A stretch of 64,000 nt of DNA from Zea mays. Its lineage: Eukaryota > Streptophyta > Magnoliopsida > Poales > Poaceae. The position numbers and the translations under genes were made by a program. The first letter of the stretch is position 1. Each line of letters opens with the position of its first letter. The stretch is from contig NC_050104.1 of NCBI RefSeq assembly GCF_902167145.1, positions 8,330,001 through 8,394,000 on the forward strand, written 5' to 3'. The notes below the pieces were generated by a model. It saw only the letters and a program-made list of their open reading frames with translations. It was not told the DNA's origin and made no database searches. This document shows, piece after piece, positions 36,301-47,425 of this stretch.

Positions 36301-39300
36301 TTTGAAAACACAGCAATATAGAAATGTCAGCATCTTCAGTTGTCAGAGTGAAATGCAGAAATTTAATAGGAAAAAATTAGGTTCCAGTAGGAATTGAGAA
36401 AAACATTCCATGTTTGCAACCAGATCTAACGTTAGTACTATGCAGAGGCATTTGTGGTGTCATAGTAGTGGCATCTGTCTAGTCTTTTAGATTACTATAA
36501 GTCACATACAGTGTTGGATATGGAAATGTATGGATCAAGTGACATGCATGTATTAATTATCAATGTAAAGAAAGAGATAAGGTAGAACAGCTAGAAAATG
36601 AGATTAAATCACATAACATATAGCTTTTCACTCAAACACACAAGAGATATACAAGTCTTTGTATTAAAAGAAAAATGAATCGAGTATAAGATTTTCCTAA
36701 GGGGGAGATCACCCATACATACAGGGACCCAAAGGTAAGTTAGCAAGGCAAATGTGCAACAGAAACTGAAAAAAAATGACCAACCTCGAACAAGCATTAT
36801 GTTATAGCGGCCCAATGAATGGCTGAGCCCCTTCGCGCCTGTTACTTGCAAGGTTAGACCCATGCAGACACGGATCCAGCGGTGGGACTCCAGCCTCCCA
36901 CCGCTCCCATGTCTATGCAGCTAAGAAACCGGAAACTGAAAACTTCGCGTTCCTCGTTTCGGGAACGTTCGTTCCATTTCTGGAACGTGGAAACAATTTC
37001 GTTTTTGTAGTTTTAGTATTATGCCGCGTACCACGTTCATGTTCCTCAATTCCATCGATCCAGAAAATTAGTCACTAAACTATGGAGTCCACTAAAGTCT
37101 CTCCTAAAACATAGTATAATCTTATTATTATATATTTTATGTCTATTATTGTGAGTGATTTAGTAAGATTATATCAATGTAGCGGTTTAATTCACTACTA
37201 AAATGTTTTCTGGCTCCGTCCCTAGACTCATGAACTCCCATAGAACAACCTAAACTCATGGTGCCCCTCCATTGAACGTGCAGTTCTTGCAGTGTTTCTA
37301 TTTTCTAAAGCCACAAGCTCCAACGGGACCATGAAACTGAACCGCATCATAGATATTTATGCACAGTGTACTCACCAACATACCTTATTATATGCCATCC
37401 ACACTAGCAAAAATCAAGGCATTTTGATCAGACGTTAGGTTTGAAAGCCCAAAATCACATCCTGCATGCTTTGAAGCATACAGATAAACATCAAACATAT
37501 GCTTATCCTGTTAACTAAGGGCATCTCGAAGAGTTTTTCAACAATTTTTTTCTCTAAGTTATTATTTAGAAAGCAATTTGAGTATATTCGTTTTATACAT
37601 CTTTCTACCCAACAATAAGTTTTCTATATCTTGTGTGAACTCTAGTGAGCCATATGTATTCTCCATCTTTAGCTAGCGAAAAATCTAGAATAGAGGATGT
37701 CTATATTTGGAGATTCAGTTAAAAACGCTGCTAGAGAGTACTTTTTCAGCAAAATCTCAATTTATATATACTGAGAATGATATAAAGAGTCTCTTAAGTT
37801 GCTCTAACATTTTATTCACTTGTCTACTAGCACTACCAGAAACAGGGATCTTTGCCGAGTGTCAGGCACTTTGCTGAGTGTAATTTATCGGGCAGCCAAC
37901 AAAATAAGATTTGTCGAGTGCCACTCTCGACGAATAATGACACTCGACACATACCTCCTTTGACAAGGGCAAAACACTCGGCAGACACCGACGCTCGGCA
38001 AAGCAGTCTTTGCCGAGTGTCAAGCTCTCGTCGAAACGAGACGCACGACAAAGGGCTGTCAGCAACCATCTATAGTTGATGATCGTTAGCTATGCCGAGT
38101 GTCCGGAGTTGACACTCGGCAAAATAACTTTTTTATCGAGTGTCCTCTAGAAGACACTCGACAAATTAATTATTCGCCGAGTGTCTTTCTCTGACACTCG
38201 GCAAAGTATATTTTTGTTTTTTTCTTTTTTTTGCCGAGAGTCTTTGCCGAGTGCCCGAAAAAAAATACTCAGCAAAGAAGTCACTGCCGATGTACAATTC
38301 GCTGAGACTTTTTTGACGAAAGTCACACTCGGCAAAAAAGTTTCTCGAGTATTTATCACTCGGCAAAGCGGTTGTGTCGGGTAGTGTAGCCTCCGTGTTA
38401 AATGTGGGTTCGTAGAAGCAACACTAATTAAATCAGGAAAGCAAAAGATTCTAAATAATTGTGAGTTAATGAAATGGCCGTTATACATATCAAATATAAT
38501 GAATAACCAAAAGAATTCACTTTTGAGGATGAGTTATGTTTGTGCATGTATAATATTCAAAAAATAATAATGAAACAACCTCTAACTATCATATTGAATT
38601 TATCAATAAAATAAGTAGCACCCTAACACGATTATAGGCATATGCTCTAGGAAGAATAGAGAAACATTCTAGTGAGCTGTAAAAAAGTTACTATGAGCTA
38701 TCTACTATAAAAAAATTGGTATAAGTCGTTTGGTTCAAATTACTATGGATTGTCTATGCACTTTGTTTAACTATATCTCTTAATCAATATATCTAATTTA
38801 AAAAATTCACATTTGTGTTCCTAATATTTTTACTAATAAAACTAGACTCCACTTGCTATATTTTTTAATAATATATATATTTATTTTACTTATTCTAACA
38901 CTTAATTATTTTTAATCCCATTTTATTTCCTATTTATTGTGTCTCTTCATTAATATATTCAAGTAATAATTCAATTTTACAATCCCATTCTAATATTTTT
39001 ATTAATAATTAATTATTTATTTATTATAACACTTAATTAATTTGAATCTCGTTTTAATTGCTTGTTTTATCTCTTTATTAATATATCGAACTTGGATAAG
39101 CAGCGAAAAGCACAGTATAAGTTCTTTAAAATTTGTATTAAGAAAAACTGATTTTCCATAGTAGTGGCAGAAAAGATAAACCCCTTCGATTCAGCTTCTG
39201 CTTTTTTAAAACAGAAACAGATTTATAAAAAAAAACTGAACTAAACACAGACTAAATTGCATATAAATGTTCTGCTTATGTACTTCGATTGGCACGGAAC

Positions 39301-39959
39301 AAGCCATGTGTGCTCCACAAAGAAAAATGGTGAAACGCCCGTCATCAATCATGCACGTACGAATCACGAAAACCAGATGCAGCGCCAGCACCACAAGCAG
39401 CGGTACTTGACCAGAATAGTTTATCCCAGCAGCACGAATCACGAAAGGCTTCAGCAGCCGGGGAGGGAGAACGATCAAGTCCGTGCATGCATGAACCAAA
39501 ACCGGCACATAAAATCACAGGTACGGCCGTTCGACATGAGCTCTCAGCTTATCAACGACCGCCACGCGCTGATCCACAGTGTTTGATCGGGTCCATCGAT
39601 CAGCAGCACCAGCGTTTCCACCGCAGGACAAGCGACGGGCAGAAATTAGCGGGCGTACACCGGCCGGAGTGCTCTCGGCAGCGAGCTACAGCAATTCGGC
39701 CCACCGTAAAAAGAGTAATCCGCGAGCTGACGGGAAACACTGTAGAAAACCAGGGAAATACTGTAGAAAATTCCCCATTTCTCTGAGAAGCTGGCCGGGG
39801 AGCTGGCGGGAATAGGCACGCACAACAAAGGCGGTAGATGTTCAAGGGAAGCTCGATTTCCACTGCATACAACAAGTTCTACCGTATTCAAACAGAAAAC
39901 GAATTCGCTCAGCATATCGTCTTCCAAATGAAAGCCAAACCCTACTAAGAAAGAAGACA

Positions 39960-39996
<37 letters not shown>

Positions 39997-40425
39997 GGAA
40001 TTTGTAGTATGGCCAAGCACGAAACCCTAGTGCAAGGATCCGAAACACCAAGCCACCGTGTCAGAAGAAGATCCAGATCCCAATTTCAAACGAGAAAACA
40101 CGCCATGCGTGGCGATAAAGGAAAAAAAGGGTTCGAAGAACGGCGGCAGATGTGATGTGACGTCGGATGGGCGTGTCGCGGAGGGAAACACGGTAGGTAT
40201 GTAGCTAGGCTAGCTAGCGGAGTGATCGATCGAGAGTGCGTGCCTGGAGCTCGCGAACTGCGAGAGCCTGCCGGTGGCGGAGAACACGACGAGCGCGACG
40301 TCGGCGTCGCACAGCACGGCGAGCTCCTCCGCCTTCTTGAACAGCCCGCGCCGGCGCTTGGAGAAGGTCACCTGCCGCGCCGCCGCGCTCTCTATCCGCC
40401 GTATCTCCCGCCTCTCGCGCGCCAT
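30377..40425 (-). CDS. SVP/StMADS11-class MIKC MADS-box transcription factor
   Basis: There are eight coding exons (minus): 40425-40244 (MADS domain, residues 1-60, [20 protein letters not shown]...), 36222-36141 (I region, [11 protein letters not shown]), 35427-35366, 35279-35180 and 35089-35048 (K domain, [18 protein letters not shown]), 30894-30853 ([14 protein letters not shown]), 30743-30582 (C region, [18 protein letters not shown]) and 30386-30377 (SLP, stop). All phases agree except in exon 7. All junctions are GT-AG except intron 1, whose donor is CCAG|GC. Relatives are SVP and rice OsMADS22/47/55; maize members include ZMM19 (Tunicate1), ZMM20, ZMM21 and ZMM26, and I cannot say which this is. 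These nuclear factors bind CArG boxes as dimers and regulate flowering and meristem identity. Exon 7 has one extra base relative to the expected frame, so as read the protein would end about 192 residues in, with an altered C terminus. Confidence 0.92.
31606..33226 (+). mobile_element. 5'-truncated LINE (L1-like) in intron 5 of the MADS gene
   Basis: The insert is bounded by a 15-bp target duplication ACATGCATTGACGCT (31591-31605 and 33227-33241) and ends in a short A run, as expected from target-primed reverse transcription. Its coding remnant is the C-terminal part of an L1-type ORF2. It includes a segment after the RT domain ([27 protein letters not shown]) and the zf-RVT domain ([19 protein letters not shown], then [17 protein letters not shown]). 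It lies opposite to the MADS transcript. Confidence 0.93.
31664..32920 (+). pseudogene. LINE ORF2 C-terminal fragment, two frameshifts
   Basis: The frame opens at 31664 and shifts near 31995 (from ...[10 protein letters not shown] to the frame reading [11 protein letters not shown]) and again near 32325. It ends at 32918-32920 after a lysine-rich tail. The zinc-binding motif C-x2-C-x6-H-x4-C ([17 protein letters not shown]) lies at about 32490-32541. Endonuclease and the RT core are absent through 5' truncation. Confidence 0.85.
33710..33933. mobile_element. hAT-type MITE-like segment in MADS intron 5
   Basis: The left end GGGCATGTTCGGTTAAG and right end CTAAACTAGCCC are imperfect inverted repeats of the GGGC(T/A)TGTTCGG type. 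Internal GAAGGGGATT pairs loosely with AATCCATTCC. I could not confirm an 8-bp target duplication. Confidence 0.45.
37831..38386. mobile_element. Mini-CACTA element (556 bp) in MADS intron 1
   Basis: The ends CACTACCAGAAACAGGG and TTGTGTCGGGTAGTG are flanked by the 3-bp duplication TAG (37828-37830 and 38387-38389). It is filled with TTTGCCGAGTG-type subterminal repeats in both orientations and has no coding region. It shares repeats and TIR type with the large CACTA at 12205-22932 and is likely a deletion derivative mobilised by the same family. Confidence 0.93.
39955..39999. repeat. (CA)n(GA)n microsatellite in MADS intron 1
   Basis: A CA dinucleotide run passes into a GA run, about 250 bp from exon 1. 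On the gene strand it is a polypyrimidine-rich CT/GT tract. Confidence 0.9.
40243..40244 (-). promoter_or_regulatory. Non-canonical GC splice donor of MADS intron 1
   Basis: Exon 1 must end at 40244 in phase 2 (AGC TCC AG|), because exon 2 starts T GTG AAT after CAACAG at 36223 and restores the conserved Ser. The intron therefore starts GCACGC rather than GT. The intron is about 4 kb. Confidence 0.75.
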
Positions 40426-40777
40426 CTCCCACACGCCGCCGCCGCCGATCCTCTCTCTCGTCCTACGCCCACGAATGGCTCTCCAGCTGGAGAAAACCGG
40501 CGGCCAGTGGATCCACCATCAGGGGCAAGAAAACATCCCCAAAACGCTAGGCTCATGGGCACACAAGACACAACTAGCAGTAGTAGTAGTACGAAAGCGA
40601 CCCCACCAATTGGGGAGGAGGAGGGACAGACCCGAAGCGACGGCAAATGAAAGCGAGGCGAGGCGAGGCGAGGCGATGGGGCGCGCGCGGGTCTCCTTTC
40701 CTGTTTCCTATTTGCACGCCCCTCAGCACAGTAGTACAAGACGATTATTATTTTTAAACAATTGGATCAAGATGAGG

Positions 40778-40812
<35 letters not shown>

Positions 40813-41340
40813 GGGTGTGTGTGTGTTGGGGGGCACTCACTTGACCGCCGGTCCTTGTTTATGGCCCATAAATATCGGCCTGCTTCCGGATGACATGCGG
40901 GGCCCCGTGGCGTGGAGGCGCTAGTACACGTGCCTCGTGCAGTGCGGCCAGCCCAGCCCAGCCCGGGGCAGACCGAGGTTTTTTGCCCCCTTCCTGATAA
41001 GGAACAGTAGTACTGGCCGCTGCGGGCACGCGCGCGTGCAAAACGAGAGCCGCGCGCGCGCCGCCGGGACCGGCGTTTTTTTTTTTTTTTGGTATCCCTG
41101 TTCCGGCGTGAGCCCTGCCGCGCCCGTACGGCTTTCTGCACATTTTCACGCTTTTCCACGTCGTTTCGTTCGTCGGGTAGCGCTGGCAACTGGCAAGCCT
41201 GGGGGCGGCTGGGCCTGGGCATACGTGTCGGCGCTGCAGCACAACGAGAAATTCATTTGCCCGTTGAAACGACGTGGACGGCGCTAGCTGGGGCCACAAC
41301 GGCAGCGGCTGGGAGAGGTGCTGGTCTGCTGGAGTAGGTA
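40426..41340 (-). promoter_or_regulatory. Promoter and 5' leader region of the MADS gene
   Basis: The sequence is GC-rich with no transposon ends. It contains the G33 tract, a 14-base T run at 41077-41090, and pyrimidine-rich leader sequence just upstream of the ATG (CT/GA-rich, 40440-40470). I could not pick a TATA box with confidence. Confidence 0.4.
40779..40811 (+). repeat. 33-base G homopolymer upstream of the MADS gene
   Basis: An uninterrupted run of 33 G is followed by GTGGGTGTGTGTGTGTTGGGG. It lies about 354 bp upstream of the MADS start codon on the non-coding strand. Such a tract can form G-quadruplex or triplex structures. Its exact length may also be an assembly artefact. Confidence 0.85.
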
Positions 41341-42949
41341 GGAAGGTATGCGGTGCGGAGCATATTTGGTTGGCTAGAAGAAGAAAAAAAAATTGTTATA
41401 TCGAAGTTTTAGCAAGAAAAAATATGTTAAAAACTAATATAAAAAAGTTAGTCACGAATCTGGCATTGATAAATGTAAGATATTGACAAATTTTAGCAGC
41501 CAATTTAATAGCTGCTGCTAAAATTTTAGCTTTGTCTAGTTTTAGATATAGTTAAAATTTTAGACAACAACGTACCAATCAGCCTCGTAAATAGCGTTTG
41601 TACCGACGGGTTTGCTTGGAGCAGGAGTACTCGACGAGTATCGTCGTCGTGCGGTACCGGTACGTGACCGATCGATTTGTTGCTGTAGAGAATCGTATCG
41701 TGTCATCATTTTATTTATCGCAAGGACGTGCTGTGGTTTTCTGATTGATGGATGTGTAATCATAGCTGTGGTCGTGACGCGAGGGCGGTAGTTCGATTTT
41801 TTGGCTATTTGTTTTTTTATAATCCAATGTTACATCTAATAAAGCGATCAACAGTATATAAATCGCGTTAACTCTTGACAAAAAAAAAGTCTATTTTTGT
41901 TGGTTTAACTTATGTCGGTTATTGATCGGTGCTCCTAGACGAAAAGGAAAAGCCTGTTTGGTTTAAGGAATTAGCTAGTCCATCATCTTCTCACTCCTCA
42001 CTTTTTTGTTTGGTTTGTGGAATGGAATGAGTTGATCCATCATCACCTCATTCCTTATAGTTATTTAGTTAGTACTAATATGAGGAATGAGGTCATCCCA
42101 CCAAATTTGAGGAATGGACCTATGATGCACCACCATATTTTGGATAGAGTGATTCCTCAAACCAAACACCCCTTAACTCTCGTCAAACCACCAACGTAGC
42201 TAATATCCATCTGGTATGGTTGACAAAGTTAAGCTCTAGCCACGCTAGAACGAACCAAGAAAAAAGTGAAGGAAAATTTCCTATCTAGCCGATTTTGTAG
42301 GGAAGATGTAGGAAACAAAACATTGGCTTGGACCGTTTTTTTTAATTCATGTAGGCAAATCATTATTTTTTTGCTGCTAAACTTTCCTATGATTCATCCA
42401 AAACAATATTTTGTGCGACTGTTCATCTAAATGTAAGAAGAATTGTGCATTCCTATTCCTACAAGTTTCCTATGCTTCGTCCAAATACTTGTTTTCTCAA
42501 TTTTTTTCTGTGTTTTTCAACCCTCTGTTTTGCTTATGTATTCCTTCAGAATTACTATGTTTTTCCTGCTCTTGTGTTCTCACAATCCTACGTTCCAAAG
42601 AAGGCCTAACTTCTATTGAACTAACTCTGTGGACTACTAATCGAGTCAAGCCAATGGAAGTTATTCAACTTCTTTTGGGCTATATGGCAAGCCAATGGAA
42701 GTTAGCGTGGCCAGAGCTACCTTTCATCGGCTATCTATTTAACTAACGAAAATTAAGTATTTGCAGCTGCAAAAATTATATGGTTTTTATTTATTTCTTC
42801 ATATAGATTACATAAAACTCATTTACTTGTAGCACATAAAATAATTCAAGTATCATTTCATTCACAACTCATATAACATCGGCATAAACAACCACATAAA
42901 TATCTATAGTTCAAATGTCTCACTATTCACATGTATCTCATAAATGTTT
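41341..42949. other. AT-rich intergenic sequence
   Basis: I see no coding frame here. A Tourist- or hAT-like segment with ends GCCTGTTTGGTTTAAGG (41952) and CTCAAACCAAACACCCC (ending 42172) lies in it. Its target duplication is not clear (TTA follows on the right only). Confidence 0.4.
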
Positions 42950-44230
42950 CACATCAACTACGAACATCGACATAAACGTTTATGTCAAAATAAAGAAGGC
43001 ACAATGAGCTCCTTGTCTAGAACTCCCCGACAGCGCCCTGTAGGTGTTAAGCCCCTGCTAGAAGTACATGCTAATAGTCAGAAGAAAATACAGAAGGGTG
43101 GTACTAACAATGGCAATCCGAGAAACTCTAATGGCAAGAACAAGCATAGGAGAAAAAACAAACCTAGTGATGCTAAGGGAAAGGTCACTTCTCAGCCAAA
43201 CAAAGACAAGTCTAACACTTGTGAAAAGTGCGCTTGCTAAAACAACCAAACTAAGAAATGTCGCTCTCTAAAGCACTTAGTGGACATGTACTTCAAATTC
43301 ATGCGATGTGGACGCCCCAACTAATGACACTCCAATCAAGGTGGATAACAATTTGCATCACACTTCAACTGATAACCTGATGTCAACTGACAATATGCCC
43401 AAGGGTGCTCCAACTATACCCGACAGAAACAAGCCACATCAAGGCTCTTCTTCCACCTAATGAGAACATCGACAACATAGACAACATGATCTTAGAATAC
43501 ACTTCTAAATATCTACTTGGAGACTATGCTCGGGCTCCTTGTCCTTTGGGATACTTAATTATCATTATGGTTCACGTGTGGTAATAGTCATTGTTCTTTG
43601 TTTTATGTCATCTAGCACATTTGGTAATTTTGTTGTATTAAGCATGCCTAATATCTATGTGATCAAAAAATTCTATATTTACTTGTTGAGATTTTCATTT
43701 TAAATTCTCCATTTCATACAGATTGTATGGGAGTCAATCTGATGGTGGAAATGTTGCTAGTGGATAGTTGTACCACTATTTCTAAACTTAGGGAAATAAA
43801 AATATTTCAGACTCTAACAAAGAATAATGAAATGTTTTAACAATCACTTGATGTGATGTTGGAATAGCAGGCTCTAAATGGGCCATTGTTATGTTCTATT
43901 TGAGAACATTGATTATAATCGAGGATGTACTCTTATATCCCGATTCAACTTGTACCCTATTGAGTTATATAGATATCTAGAAATTTGGGTTTCACATTGA
44001 AACTCATGATGACAATAACGAGGAGTCCCTTGTCATTACAAATGACAACGAATATGGAAAAGAAAAACTTCAAAAGTTTCGTCACTCTCAAGTGGATTAT
44101 ACTATACATATATTAGACATGTACAACATGTTATCTACAAAGTAAATTATTTAGAATGCCAATACATTCCAAAGTTCACATGATCGCCTTGGTCACTCAA
44201 ACACAAATATGATGAGGAAATTACAAATAA
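42950..44230 (+). pseudogene. Degraded Copia retrotransposon fragment (gag end and protease)
   Basis: The plus-strand frame at 43003-43240 is lysine- and asparagine-rich and ends in the zinc-knuckle motif CEKCAC; after a stop, the remaining H and C of the CCHC box follow (TKKCRSLKHLVDMY). Further on, in broken frames, is the retropepsin-like region around LVDSCTT (about 43755), and later FHIETHDDNNEESLVITNDN (about 43990), which matches the region ahead of integrase in Copia polyproteins. Many stops are present, and no LTRs could be paired with it. Confidence 0.65.
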
Positions 44231-44317
44231 TTCTGTTGGCCACACTCTCTCAAATATATGGGAGTAGGATGCCTTGTCGCTAATATTCCCTTGGCCACTC
44301 TCTTGAGTCCATCTCAT

Positions 44318-44350
44318 TCTCTCTCTCTCTCAAAAGAGAGAGAGAGAGAG
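44318..44350. repeat. Perfect CT/AG hairpin
   Basis: A CT run (44318-44331) is followed by AAA and an AG run (44334-44350), giving a near-perfect stem of about 14 bp with a 3-base loop. It lies in an LTR-like stretch (44234-44609) next to the Copia relic. Confidence 0.85.
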
Positions 44351-44889
44351 CAATGTAAGGTCTGTCCCTTAAGATATAAAAGGGAAGGATCCTCTTCCTC
44401 TCACACAGATATGCACACAAGTTGTAACACGTTCCATTGCAATACCACGATCAACACCACACTAGACTAGGGCTCCGGCTGAACCAGCATAAACCCCCTT
44501 GTCGCAAGTTCATCGTTCGAGTCCCAGCGATTCACTTTTCAGAGTGAGTCCGCGCTGGAATTCCCACTGAACACAAATCTTATTTTCCCCCAGTTTCCAA
44601 AACCCCGACACATATGTAGCCACAAAGGTCAACATGCAATTAATCATGTTGAGGCAGCCATAACAATACGAGTTGTTCAAGCGCAAACTTTGTTGTCACA
44701 ATATTTTATGTAGGAGTCGTGTATACTTGTCCTTGGAACTCAATTATTCGAACCTAACTAGGACATATTCTCCTAGTTTGTTAAAATTGTCTTATTGTGG
44801 TAAAAAAATATCCATCTCGACATTCGCTAATAGAGATGATCATGAGCACAACATGATCTTGTATTAAATTTGTCTCGTCAGAATTTTTG

Positions 44890-45133
44890 GTTAACTAATT
44901 AGAGTCCAACTAGGCCTACTTGGGGAGTTTGGGCTCATCCTGCAGATTCAGGCTTCAAGGTGACTTCGTTTGAAGGCTTCCTTCAGGTCGTTGCTTTCGG
45001 CCTGTATTAGTTGGGATTTGGTGAGGTTGTTCCCTTCTGTGTCACAAGTGCAAGACTGTCTCAAGTCGCCTTTGGCGGTTATTACTCCATTAGGACCCAA
45101 CATCATAAGTATTGGATATGTGTAGTGAGGAAT
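44890..45133 (-). pseudogene. Older Gypsy element, 3' part of protease region (split by Huck-like copy 2)
   Basis: On the minus strand the peptide begins HYTYPILMMLGPNGVIT, the same retropepsin-region block that reads NYTYLKLKMPGPNGVIT in the Huck-like copies, but clearly from another family. The frame continues, with the 5-bp duplication counted once, into 58479 and above. This piece and 58474-61995 are therefore the two sides of one element cut by the Huck-like insertion. Confidence 0.75.
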
Positions 45134-46471
45134 TGTCGGCGTTTCGAGACCGGGGGTCCCTAAGCCAACGAGTGAATGTCGCCGCGTGCCCCAGCCCAGA
45201 TGGGTCGAGCGCGAGGCCGAGCACGAAGGGGGGAAAGTGAGGCGGCCGGAGACCAGCGTGAGAGAGGTGGGAATCCCGCGGCCTTCGTGTTCGTCTCGCG
45301 CCCAGGTCGGGTGCGCTTGCAGTAGGGGGCTACAAGCGTCCACGCGGGAGAGGGAGCGAGCGGCCTCACGCGAGCGCCTGTCTCGTCCTCGTCCCCACGC
45401 GGCCAACCCTCTCTAAGAGGACCCTGGTCCTTCCTTTTATAGGCGTAAGGAGAGGATCCAGGTGTACAATGGGGGATATAGTAGAGTGCTACGTGTCTAG
45501 CGGAGGAGAGCTAGCGCCCTAAGTACATGCCGTCGTGGCAGCCGGAGAGATTTTGGCACCCAGCTGGTGTGATGTCGTGGCCGTCGGAGGAGTGCTGGAG
45601 CCTGGCGGAGGGACAGCTGTCGGAGCCTGGCGGAGGGACAGCTGTCTGCGCCCTAGGTTGGGCGATGTGGAAGCTCCTCCGAAGCCGAGGTCGAGTCTGT
45701 CTTCCGTGGCCGAGGTCGAGTCCGAGCCCCTGGGTCGGGCGAGGCGGAGGCCGTTAGCTGAGGCCAGGGCGGAGTCCGAGCCCCGGGGTCGGGCGAAGCG
45801 GAGTTCGTCGTCTTCTGGGGCTGAGCCCGAGTCCGAGCCCTAGGTCGGGCGAAGCGGAGTTCGTCGTCTTCTGGGGCTGAGCCCGAGTCTGAGCCCTGGG
45901 TCGGGCGGAGCGGAGTTCGTCGTCTTCCGGGACTTAGCCCGAGTCCGAGCCCTGGGTCGGGCGAAGCGGAGCTTCCTATGGTGCCTTCGGCTGGGCCTGA
46001 CTGTCTGTCAGCCTCACTCTGTCAAGTGGCACCGCAGTCGGAGCGGCGCAGGCGGCACTGTCCTTCTGTCAGGCCGGTCAGTGGAGCGGCGAAGTGACGG
46101 CGGTCACTTCGGCTCTGCCAGCTGGGGGGCGCGCGTCAGGATAAAGGTGTCAGGCCACCTTTGCATTAAATGCTCCTGCGATTTGGTCGGTCGGTGCGGC
46201 GATTTGGTTAGGGTTGCTTCTTGGCGAAGACAAGGCCTCGGGCGAGCCGGAAATATATTCGCCGCTGGAGGGGGCCTCGGGCGAGACGGAAATCCTCCGG
46301 GGTCGGCTGCCCTTGTCCGAGGCTAGGCTCGGGCGAGGCGTGATCGAGTCCCTCGAATGGACTGATCCCTGACTTAATCGTACCCATCAGGCCTTTGCAG
46401 CCTTATGCTGATGGGGGTTACCAGCTGAGAATTAGGAGCCTTGAGGGTACCCCTAATTATGGTCCCCGACA
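45134..46471 (-). repeat. 3' LTR of Huck-like copy 2 (1338 bp, internally deleted)
   Basis: The ends are TGTCGGCG... and ...CCCCGACA on plus. It is shorter than its partner (1508 bp). About 195 bp present in the 5' LTR (57454-57647) are missing at about 45642, next to a 25-bp tandem duplication around GGAGCCTGGCGGAGGG. Elsewhere the two LTRs differ only by scattered bases. Confidence 0.93.
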
Positions 46472-46495
46472 GTAGCCCCCGAGCCTCGAAGGGAG
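46472..46495 (-). other. Polypurine-like tract before the 3' LTR of copy 2
   Basis: On the minus strand, GAGGCTCGGGGGCTAC lies directly before TGTCGGGG, the position of the plus-strand primer. It is only partly purine, as in other maize elements of this type. Confidence 0.5.
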
Positions 46496-47207
46496 TGTTA
46501 GCACTCGCTTGGAGGCTTTCATCGCACTTTTTTGCAAGGGGACCAGCCTTTCTCGGTTGCGTTTTGTTCCGGTGGGTGCGCGCGAGCGCACCCGCCGGGT
46601 GTAGCCCCTGAGGCCTCGGAGGAGTGGTTTCACTCCTCCGAGGTCTTATTGCCTCGCGTAATGCTTCGGCTGGTCTGGTCGTTCCCTCATGCGAGCTGGC
46701 CGTAGCCCGGGTATACGGTCGGGTCCCAAGTTCTCGGGCTGGTATGTTGACGCTGTCAACGGTTCGGCCGGAGTCGGGTTTGCGAGAGCAGCCCCCGAGC
46801 CTCTGCACAGGGCGAGAGGGCGATCAGGGATAGACTCGACTTTTTTATATACGCCCCTGCGTCGCCTTTCCGCAAGGAGGAGGGGGAAAGCGCCATGTTG
46901 CCCTCGATGGGCGCCGAACATGGTGTCTCCGGTGAGCTGCAGGCGGGTAATCCGAGTGGACATCCGTGCCCCGTTCGTTAGGGGTCGGCTAGGGGCCCGG
47001 AGGCACGCCCAAAAGTACCTGCGGGTGATCTGCCAGACCCGGTCCCCTGGCGACGGGGTCCGAGGGCTCGATGCCTCCCTCTGATGGGATTCTGTTACAA
47101 GATCGTTCCCGCTGGTCTCGGAAATGTCCTAGGGTACCTCGGGAGCGCAGCCCGAGCCTCGGTTATGTATCGAACGTACCCATGGTCATCCCTCGCTCTG
47201 TGTCTAA

Positions 47208-47425
47208 GGCGGCTGTGAACCCTTCGGGGGCCAGCCTTCGAACCCCTGATCAGTAGTGGGCGCGGAGCCCGAGTAGCCTGAGGCGGCCGTTGAACCCTTC
47301 CGAGGGGCCGGCCTTCGAACCTCTGACCAGTAGTGGGTGTAGGGCCCACACGATCTGAGGTGGCTGTCGAACCCTTCCGAGGGGCCAGCCTTCGAACCTC
47401 TGATCAGTAGGGAGGCTCGGAGCCT
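47208..47425. repeat. Tandem repeat, three units of about 75 bp
   Basis: Units with the core AACCCTTCCGAGGGGCC, then CCTTCGAACCTCTGA and CAGTAG, begin near 47208, 47283 and 47359, with small differences. Confidence 0.85.

Noticed and set aside
40222..40924. Plus-strand open frames over MADS exon 1
   Set aside because: They are shadows of the MADS-box exon and its GC-rich leader. The minus-strand MADS domain is unmistakable.
44234..44609. Possible short LTR (TGTTGGCC...CCCCGACA) with TATAAAA
   Set aside because: The flanking 5-mers (AATTC and CATAT) do not match and no partner LTR was seen, so it is not listed as an element.
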